64,000 bases of DNA from Oleomonas cavernae (GTDB taxonomy: Bacteria > Pseudomonadota > Alphaproteobacteria > Zavarziniales > Zavarziniaceae). The notes beneath the pieces are model-generated. The model searched no databases and was not told where the DNA came from. It saw only the letters and a list, made by a program, of their open reading frames with translations. The stretch is taken from NCBI RefSeq assembly GCF_003590945.1, contig NZ_QYUK01000011.1, forward strand, positions 2,260,001 through 2,324,000, in the 5' to 3' direction. The translations under genes were made by a program, and so were the position numbers. This document shows, piece after piece, positions 58,298-64,000 of this stretch (position 1 is its first letter; each line of letters starts with the position of its first letter).

Positions 58298-58924
58298 TTG
58301 AAACTCTACGATTCGACATTGTCGCCCTATGGCGCCCGGGTTCGCCTGTATGCGGCCAGGAAGGGCATCGAGCTCGATATCGAAAACCCGCCGGCCGACT
58401 TCCAGGCGATCAACCCCACCGCCAAGGTGCCCTGCCTGGTCGACGGCCGGCTGGTGCTGCCTGAATCCGAGGTGATCGTCGAATATCTGGAAGACCGCTT
58501 CCCCGAGCCGCCGCTGCGCCCCGCAAGCGCGGAAGGCCGGGCGATGGCGCGGCTGCTCGCCCGCATCGGCGATCTCTATGTCTATCCGGCGCTGGCCGCG
58601 CTGTTCACCCAGATGGGCTCGCCCCGGCGCGATCCGGCGGTGATTTCCCGGAAGGTCGAGGAGCTGGCTTACGGCCTCGACCAGTTGGAAGCCTTCATCG
58701 GCACCGCCGGCACGGCGGTCGACGGCGGCTTTTCGACCGCCGACTGCGCCCTGGTGCCGATCCTGCTGTTCACCGTGCAGTTCCTGGAACAGGTGGCGCC
58801 CGACCTGCTGAGGACGCACCCCCGCGTCGTCGCCTATTGGGCAGCCATCCAGCAGGAAACCGCCGTGGCCCCGCTGGTCGCCGAACTGCGCCTGGCCCTG
58901 GCCGCCTTCCTCACGCAACGATGA
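58298..58924 (+). CDS. glutathione S-transferase family protein
   Basis: 208 residues. Thioredoxin-like domain MKLYDSTLSPYGARVRLYAA, AINPTAKVPCLV (cis-Pro) and LPESEVIVEYLED; C-terminal helical domain with GFSTADCALVPIL. The active Ser/Cys position has SPYGAR, as in zeta/omega-like members. Substrate unknown. Overlaps the convergent RTX gene end by 14 bp. Confidence 0.88.
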   Translation: MKLYDSTLSPYGARVRLYAARKGIELDIENPPADFQAINPTAKVPCLVDGRLVLPESEVIVEYLEDRFPEPPLRPASAEGRAMARLLARIGDLYVYPALAALFTQMGSPRRDPAVISRKVEELAYGLDQLEAFIGTAGTAVDGGFSTADCALVPILLFTVQFLEQVAPDLLRTHPRVVAYWAAIQQETAVAPLVAELRLALAAFLTQR

Positions 58925-61118
58925 GGAAATCGGTGACCGAGATCACCGGCGCACCCTGCAACACCCAAAGCAGGACCGCCGACGAGGCGCCGCTGCCGTC
59001 CATATCATAGCGCAGGTAGCCATCGTCGGTGTCGTAGAGAAAGACGCCGTCGGTGTGGCCGGAGGGATCGGGGGTGCTGCCCATGACCAGATCGACCGGG
59101 CCGCCGGCGACCAGGCCCCAGCCGAATTGGGAGGCATCGACTTGCAGCAGGTCGATACCGGACTGGAAATCCATGACGCGGTCGTGCTCGCCGGCCGCCG
59201 GCAGCTTGTCGACGATGGCGAAGATATCGGCGCCGGCGGCGCCGGTCAGCTGGTCAGCCCCCGTCCGCCCCAGAAGCACGTCGTCGCCCTCGCCGCCGTC
59301 CAGCTTGTCCCGGCCGCCACCGCCGTCCAGCCGATCGGCGCCGCCCAGGCCGGTCAGCACATTGTCGGCACTGTCGCCGACCAGCCGGTCCGACCTGAGG
59401 GCGCTGCCGATGAGATTCTCGATGCCGGCGAAGCTGTCGCCCAGCGCATCGCGGTCGTTGGTTCCCGAGCCGTCGAGATAGACGACCGCGCCGCTGCCCC
59501 CTCCGGCATAGCTGACCAGGTCGATGCCCGCACCGCCATCGAACCTGTTGGCTGCCGCGTCGCCGCTGAGCACATCGCCGAACGAGGAACCAGTCAGGTT
59601 CTCGATGCCGATCAGCGTGTCGACGCCCGCGCCGCCCGTATCTTGTGCCGTTGCGATCCCGAGACCAACCGTAATGCCACTTGTTGCATCGGCATAGCTG
59701 GCGGTGTCGCCGCCGCCACTGGCGTTGCCGCCGCCGTCAAGGTGATCATTGCCCGCGCCGCCGATCAGGATGTCCGAATCGGAATAACCCAAAAGCCAAT
59801 CATTGCCCGCGCCGCCCTCGAGCGTATCGACATTCAAATTGCCCAAAAGCCGATTGTCGAGATCATTGCCCCGCAGGTTGAAATTGCCCGATCCCCGGTA
59901 ATCGCCCATTTCAACGCCGGCCGCCAAGGTATAAGCACTGACGCCGCCGGCACGGAAAATGATGACCTCGTCAAAGCCCTCCCCCGGATTTTCAACGACC
60001 GCGTCATAGACGAATCTGTTGATGAGCGGATCGATCGGATTGACATCCCTGAGGACGTAGGTGTCGTCACCGACACCACCAATCAAGACATCCTTGGCCA
60101 ATCCCCCTTCAATTGTATCGTTGCCAAGGCCGCCGGTCAGCAAATTGACGCCCTGTCCCCCGGTCAATCGATTGCCAAGGCCGTTGCCTGTCAGATCGAA
60201 AGCGCCGGTGCCTACATCCTTGCCATCCTCGATGTTGGCCGGGAGGACATAGCTGCTGACGGCCGATCCTTCGACCCGTGCAATCTGGACGACATCGCGA
60301 TGAGTGCTGCCGGCTGTCTCGATCACCGTGTCATAGACATAAGAGCCGCCCGGGCCGGTTGGATGAACATCCAGCAGGATGAAGGTATCGGCGCCGCCGC
60401 CCTCGCCCCACAGCGTGTCAGCCCCGGCGCCACCGTCCAGCACGTCGTCGCCGGAACCGCCGATCAGGACATCGTCACCCCCCAGACCCTCGACGTAACC
60501 ATTGCGCGACGGGCTGCTGCCGCTCTTGAGGATATCACCGAAGGCGGAACCAACGGCTTTCTCGATGCTGATCAGCAGGTCGATGCCGCCACCGCCGGTG
60601 TTCTGCCAATCGGTCAGCGCCAGGTCCACAAAGACGGCACTTGGCGCCCAGGCGTAGGTCACCAGGTCGTTGCGGCCAAATTCGTTGCCTGAGGTGTCGG
60701 TGCCCTGATCTCCGCCATAGATCGCGTCATTGCCTGGGCCACCATCCAGGATGTCGTCGCCATTGCGCCCGACGACGATGTCGTCGCCGTCGCCGCCGTT
60801 AAGATAGTCCCTGCCATCATTGACGTAGAAATCAGCGACGCCATTGGCACCTCGGCCGCCATTGACGATGTCGTTGCCGTCGCCGCCATAGACAACGTCG
60901 TCGCCCAGGCCGCCATAGAGCCTGTCATTGTTGGCGCCACCGTCCAAAAGGTCGTCGCCGCCGATGCCGTGAATAAAATCGTCGCCGCCGGCGCCGCTCA
61001 GGCTGTCATTGCCCGCCTCATCACCAAAGACATTGGTGTCGGGGCCGCCATACATGGTGTCGCCAACGCTCGTGCCTGAGCGGATGTCGTCCCCGTCGGT
61101 ACCAAAAATCTTCGCCAT
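58911..61118 (-). CDS. RTX-type calcium-binding protein 2
   Basis: 735-residue Gly/Asp-rich protein with many GGxGxDxLxG repeats (e.g. GGDGDDIVVGRNGDDIL, LGGDDVLIGGSGDDVLDGG) interleaved with 'IGIENLTGSSFGDVLSG'-type units. The last about 110 residues (HDRVMDFQSGIDLLQVDASQ, FLYDTDDGYLRYDMDGSG, VLLWVLQGAP, TDFLIVA) are nearly the same as in RTX protein 3: the likely type I secretion region. No signal peptide. ATG 61118 (MAKIFGTDGDD). Tandem to 61311-63323. Confidence 0.86.
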   Translation of the reverse strand: MAKIFGTDGDDIRSGTSVGDTMYGGPDTNVFGDEAGNDSLSGAGGDDFIHGIGGDDLLDGGANNDRLYGGLGDDVVYGGDGNDIVNGGRGANGVADFYVNDGRDYLNGGDGDDIVVGRNGDDILDGGPGNDAIYGGDQGTDTSGNEFGRNDLVTYAWAPSAVFVDLALTDWQNTGGGGIDLLISIEKAVGSAFGDILKSGSSPSRNGYVEGLGGDDVLIGGSGDDVLDGGAGADTLWGEGGGADTFILLDVHPTGPGGSYVYDTVIETAGSTHRDVVQIARVEGSAVSSYVLPANIEDGKDVGTGAFDLTGNGLGNRLTGGQGVNLLTGGLGNDTIEGGLAKDVLIGGVGDDTYVLRDVNPIDPLINRFVYDAVVENPGEGFDEVIIFRAGGVSAYTLAAGVEMGDYRGSGNFNLRGNDLDNRLLGNLNVDTLEGGAGNDWLLGYSDSDILIGGAGNDHLDGGGNASGGGDTASYADATSGITVGLGIATAQDTGGAGVDTLIGIENLTGSSFGDVLSGDAAANRFDGGAGIDLVSYAGGGSGAVVYLDGSGTNDRDALGDSFAGIENLIGSALRSDRLVGDSADNVLTGLGGADRLDGGGGRDKLDGGEGDDVLLGRTGADQLTGAAGADIFAIVDKLPAAGEHDRVMDFQSGIDLLQVDASQFGWGLVAGGPVDLVMGSTPDPSGHTDGVFLYDTDDGYLRYDMDGSGASSAVLLWVLQGAPVISVTDFLIVA

Positions 61119-61310
61119 GGTCTCCCCCCGAACCGCCGTGGGCGGTCGGCCAAATGAATGGAGACGACGCAGAAATCCGGCTGCGGCGCCTGCCGCCGCA
61201 CCCGATCAGCTTTCCCTGCGTTCGGCCAAGCCGAACTTTTCTTGGCGGCGGCAGGCTACAACAATTTGCAGTCAAAGTCCTGCCGCCGACATCCTACGGG
61301 CGCACCCGGC

Positions 61311-63323
61311 TCAGGCAACGATCAGGAAATCGCTCGCCGTCAGGCTGGGCACGCCTTGCAGGACCCAAAGCAGGACCGCCGACGCCGCCCCGGCGCCGTC
61401 CATGTCGTAGCGCAGATAGCCGTCGTCGGTGTCGTAGAGGAAGGTGCCGCCGGCCAGCCCCACCGTGCCGGGGTCACTGCCCGTGCGCAGGGTCACGGTG
61501 CCGCCGGCCACGAGCCCGCCCTGGAACTGGGAGGCGTCGACCTGGAGCTGGTCGATGCCGTGCTCGAAATCCATCACCCGGTCGTGGCCGCCGGCAGCAG
61601 AGGGTTTTTCGACGAAGGCGAAGATGTCGGCGCCGAGGCCGCCGGTGACCTGGTCGGCGCCGGCCCGGCCCAACAGGACGTCGTCGCCGTCGCCGCCGTC
61701 GAGATTGTCCTTGCCGTCGCCGCCGTCGAGCCGGTCGTTGCCGCCCAGGCCGGTGAAGCCGTTGTTCGCACCGTCGCCGATCAGCCGGTCGGCCTTGGCG
61801 GCGCTGCCGATGATATTCTCGACATTGACGAAGCTGTCGCCCAGGGCGTCGCGGTCGTTGGTGCCGGTGCCGTCGAGATAGACCACGGCGCCGGTGGCGC
61901 CGCCCGCGTAACTCACCAGATCGACACCGCCGCCGCCGTCGAACTTGTTGGCCAAGTTGTTGCCGATCAGCGTGTCGTCGAAGGCGGAACCGGTGAGGTT
62001 CTCCATGTTGACGAGCCTGTCGATGCCGGCGCCGCCCGTGTCCTGGTAAACCGCAAGGCCGAGATCGACCGTGACGGCACCGGCAGCCGAGGCATAGCTG
62101 GCCGTATCCCCGCCCTGGGCCAAGCCGGCGCCGCCGTTCAAGTCATCGTCGCCGAGACCACCGGTCAGAACGTCGGCCCCGTCGCCGCCGAACAGGCCGT
62201 CATTCCCGGCACCGCCATCGAGCAGATTGGCGACGGCGTTGCCGGTCAGCGAGTTGCCGAGATCGTTGCCGAACAGGTTGAACGCACCGCTGCCGGCAAC
62301 GCGACCGTTTTCGACGTTCGCTCCCAATGTGTAGCTGCCCACCTTGCCGACGCGCCTGACCTCGACCGTGTCGGTGCCGGCGCCGGCATTCTCGGTCACC
62401 GTGTCGAAGCTGAAGCTGAGATAGACATCGGCGAGGATGTAGGTGTCGTCACCGGTTCCACCCGCCAGGCTGTCCGCATCGCCGCCGCCGTCCAGCCGGT
62501 CGTTGCCGCCGGCGCCGTTGAGCGTGTCGCTGCCGGCACCTGCATCGATTCTGTTGCCGACGTCGTTGCCCGTGAGGTTGTCGTTGTAGGCCGAGCCGAT
62601 GAGATGCTCGATGCCGATCAGGGTATCGATCCCGGCAGTGCCGGTGTTCTGCGCCCCGGCGAGCGCCAGATTGACATTGACGCCATTGATGCCGCCGCCG
62701 GCGTCGGTGTAACTGACCGTGTCGTTGCCGCCCTGGCCGTCGAGCACATCATTGCCGAGCCCGCCGATCAACGTGTTGGAGCTGTTGTTGCCGGTCAGGA
62801 TATCGTCGAAGGACGACCCGGTGAGGTTGAGCACGCCGGTGATCGTGTCGGTCCCCGCCCCGACGGTATTCTGCGCCGTGGTGATCCTGAGATCGACCAC
62901 GACGCCGCTGGTCGCCGTGGCATAGCGCGCCGTGTCGTAGAACACCCTGCTGTTGGCGCTGGGCGGGCCGCCGACGATGAAATCGTTGCCGGCGCCGCCT
63001 TCGAGGATGTCGTCGCCGGCGCCGCCTTGCAGCCGGTCGGTTCCGGCGCCGCCGAACAGAAAATCGTCACCCCCGTCATGCGGGTATTCGTTGATGAAGT
63101 CGCCGTAGAGAAAGTCGTTGCCCTCGCCGCCGTCGGCATAGTCGTTGCCCTCGCCGGCGAAAAGCTTGTCGTTGCCTCCCAGGCCGTAGAGAAAATCGTC
63201 ACCCGCGCCTGCGCCGGACGCATTGGCCGCGAACGGCCCGGAGTCAGGGCCGGCGAAGATCTCGTCGTCTTCCGGGGTGCCGGTGATCGAATCCGAGCCG
63301 TCGGTACCGGTCAGCGTGGCCAT
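61311..63323 (-). CDS. RTX-type calcium-binding protein 3
   Basis: 670-residue paralogue of the downstream RTX protein. Start ATG 63323 (MATLTGTDGSDSITGTPEDD) with AGGAGG nearby upstream. Repeats of GGLGNDVLDGQGGNDTV type and 'IGIEHLIGSAYNDNLTGND' units; C-terminal module shared with RTX protein 2 (HDRVMDFEHGIDQLQVDASQ, YLRYDMDGAG, ASDFLIVA). Probably secreted by type I; role (adhesion, matrix, enzyme) unknown. Confidence 0.86.
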   Translation of the reverse strand: MATLTGTDGSDSITGTPEDDEIFAGPDSGPFAANASGAGAGDDFLYGLGGNDKLFAGEGNDYADGGEGNDFLYGDFINEYPHDGGDDFLFGGAGTDRLQGGAGDDILEGGAGNDFIVGGPPSANSRVFYDTARYATATSGVVVDLRITTAQNTVGAGTDTITGVLNLTGSSFDDILTGNNSSNTLIGGLGNDVLDGQGGNDTVSYTDAGGGINGVNVNLALAGAQNTGTAGIDTLIGIEHLIGSAYNDNLTGNDVGNRIDAGAGSDTLNGAGGNDRLDGGGDADSLAGGTGDDTYILADVYLSFSFDTVTENAGAGTDTVEVRRVGKVGSYTLGANVENGRVAGSGAFNLFGNDLGNSLTGNAVANLLDGGAGNDGLFGGDGADVLTGGLGDDDLNGGAGLAQGGDTASYASAAGAVTVDLGLAVYQDTGGAGIDRLVNMENLTGSAFDDTLIGNNLANKFDGGGGVDLVSYAGGATGAVVYLDGTGTNDRDALGDSFVNVENIIGSAAKADRLIGDGANNGFTGLGGNDRLDGGDGKDNLDGGDGDDVLLGRAGADQVTGGLGADIFAFVEKPSAAGGHDRVMDFEHGIDQLQVDASQFQGGLVAGGTVTLRTGSDPGTVGLAGGTFLYDTDDGYLRYDMDGAGAASAVLLWVLQGVPSLTASDFLIVA

Positions 63324-63383
63324 TCGGCCTCCTTCGGACCGGCCCTGGGCAAATCCCAGGCCGGATCCAGAGGACGTACAGTA

Positions 63384-63414
63384 GAACAAATTGAGCCCGG
63401 CGTCCCGGGCTCAA
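63384..63414 (-). terminator. intrinsic terminator for the phosphotransferase-like gene
   Basis: Perfect 10-bp stem TTGAGCCCGG / CCGGGCTCAA (63391-63400 and 63405-63414) with a 4-bp loop, 11 bp after the stop at 63425. On the minus strand it is followed by TTTGTTC (63384-63390), a modest U tract. It separates this gene from RTX protein 3. Confidence 0.75.
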
Positions 63415-63424
63415 CGGTTTAGGG

Positions 63425-64000
63425 TCAGAGCTTGACGCCGGCCTTTGCCAGGGTCCCGCAGGCGAGTTCCGCCAGGAAGCGGGCGACGGCGCCGTACATG
63501 ATGGCCTTTTCCGAACTGGCATTGCCGTCCAGGCCGCGCTTGTAGACGCCCTGGGCGATCGAGGCGAGGCGGAACATCGCGAAGGCGAGATAGAATTCCC
63601 AACTGGGAATGCCGTCACGGCCCGTGCGCTGGCAATAGGCGGCCAGGTATTCCGCCTCGGTCGGGATGCCGGTCGCGGCAAAGTCGACATTCATCAGATT
63701 GCCCATGGTCGGATCGGCAATGTGATAGGGCATGCAGTTGTAGGCGACATCGGCCAGCGGGTGGCCCAGGGTGGCCAGTTCCCAGTCCAGCACCGCCAGG
63801 ATGCGCGGCTGCGTCGGATGGCAGATGGTGTTTTCCAGGCGGTAGTCGCCATGGGCGATGGTGACCTGGTCGCCCGGCGGGATGTTCGCCGGCAGCCAGG
63901 CCATCAGGGCGTCCATCGGCGCCACGTCGTCGGTCTTGGCCGCTTCGTACTGCTTGGACCAGCGGCCGATCTGGCGGTCGAAATAATTGCCGGGCTTGCC
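63425..64000 (-). CDS. aminoglycoside phosphotransferase-like (ACAD10-type APH) protein, 5' truncated by window
   Basis: C-terminal 191 codons of an APH/choline-kinase-like protein; the frame is open to base 64000. Kinase blocks: TIAHGDYRLENTICHPTQPR (catalytic loop HGDYRLEN), LAVLDWELATLGHPLADVAY (metal-binding DWE), and the C-terminal FYLAFAMFRLASIAQGVYKR. This branch is commonly linked with acyl-CoA dehydrogenases of the ACAD10/11 type (one at 15594). GKPGNYFDRQIGRW at the edge matches the family. Confidence 0.9.
   Translation of the reverse strand, partial: GKPGNYFDRQIGRWSKQYEAAKTDDVAPMDALMAWLPANIPPGDQVTIAHGDYRLENTICHPTQPRILAVLDWELATLGHPLADVAYNCMPYHIADPTMGNLMNVDFAATGIPTEAEYLAAYCQRTGRDGIPSWEFYLAFAMFRLASIAQGVYKRGLDGNASSEKAIMYGAVARFLAELACGTLAKAGVKL

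Noticed and set aside
59055-60692. 545-codon plus-strand frame opposite RTX protein 2
   Set aside because: Same mirror effect of repetitive RTX codons; no start signal or family.
48646-63323. Regular short DNA repeats that resemble a CRISPR array
   Set aside because: They are codon repeats of the RTX nonapeptides, with no constant repeat/spacer lengths and no cas genes.
61158-63422. 754-codon plus-strand frame opposite RTX protein 3
   Set aside because: Mirror of the RTX repeats (Val/Ala/Asp-rich); the minus-strand frame has true GGxGxD repeats and a normal start.

Overview
The window is GC-rich, densely coded bacterial chromosome, most likely from an alphaproteobacterium of Rhodospirillales-like affinity. 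The evidence is the gene content: a BamF-type (DUF3035) lipoprotein behind ileS-lspA, the bolA-dnaJ-cobS-cobT cluster, an alphaproteobacterial SUV3-like helicase next to an S4 RNA-binding protein, an L-malyl-CoA lyase, and methylmalonyl-CoA mutase with its MeaB chaperone. The genus cannot be named from sequence alone. I see no rRNA, tRNA, CRISPR array or intact insertion sequence.

Layout. 1-3500: a lower-GC accessory pair, an AAA ATPase plus a subtilisin-like protease, matching the ietAS plasmid-stability/phage-defence system. 3660-15250: core genes (DUF72, ileS-lspA-bamF, pgi, mutL, isochorismatase-like hydrolase, rsmD, a 23S pseudouridine synthase, tadA). 15250-20900: a possible antitoxin relic, an acyl-CoA dehydrogenase, a ParDE-type toxin-antitoxin pair abutting meaB, an orphan lipoprotein gene bounded by direct repeats of the meaB leader, and a DUF3108 protein. 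20900-24300: a haem-sensor (DUF3365) nucleotide cyclase and a B12-dependent-type radical SAM enzyme. 24450-27640: a small lower-GC island with an mqsRA toxin-antitoxin pair, an orphan lipoprotein and a secreted trypsin-like protease. 27660-29810: methylmalonyl-CoA mutase. 30000-35200: an LpxR-like outer-membrane deacylase and two duplicated pairs of BamE/SmpA-like envelope proteins separated by a glutathione transferase and a MITE-like element. 35400-47400: helicase, S4 protein, FAD-linked oxidase, accA, malyl-CoA lyase, xerD, envelope proteins, aroK-aroB. 47480-50740: membrane protein, ribbon-helix-helix regulator, RTX protein 1. 50840-55760: bolA, dnaJ-like, cobS, cobT, phytase-like. 55900-58920: yhhQ, rpmB, Old Yellow Enzyme, GST. 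58900-63320: two further RTX proteins. 63425-end: partial aminoglycoside-phosphotransferase-like gene.

Functional themes: branched-chain/propionyl-CoA and C2 metabolism (methylmalonyl-CoA mutase, MeaB, malyl-CoA lyase, acyl-CoA dehydrogenase, accA); aerobic cobalt insertion for B12 (cobS, cobT), which would supply the mutase; outer-membrane biogenesis and envelope proteins; and three secreted Ca-binding RTX proteins with no type I secretion genes in the window.

A caution for every reader: five otherwise well-conserved genes (nucleotide cyclase, trypsin-like protease, methylmalonyl-CoA mutase, SUV3-like helicase, cobT) are each broken by net loss of one base at one to three places, eight in all, and every site lies in or beside a short run of C or G. 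Adding one base at each site restores an open frame of normal family length. This pattern looks like homopolymer undercalling rather than eight independent inactivations.
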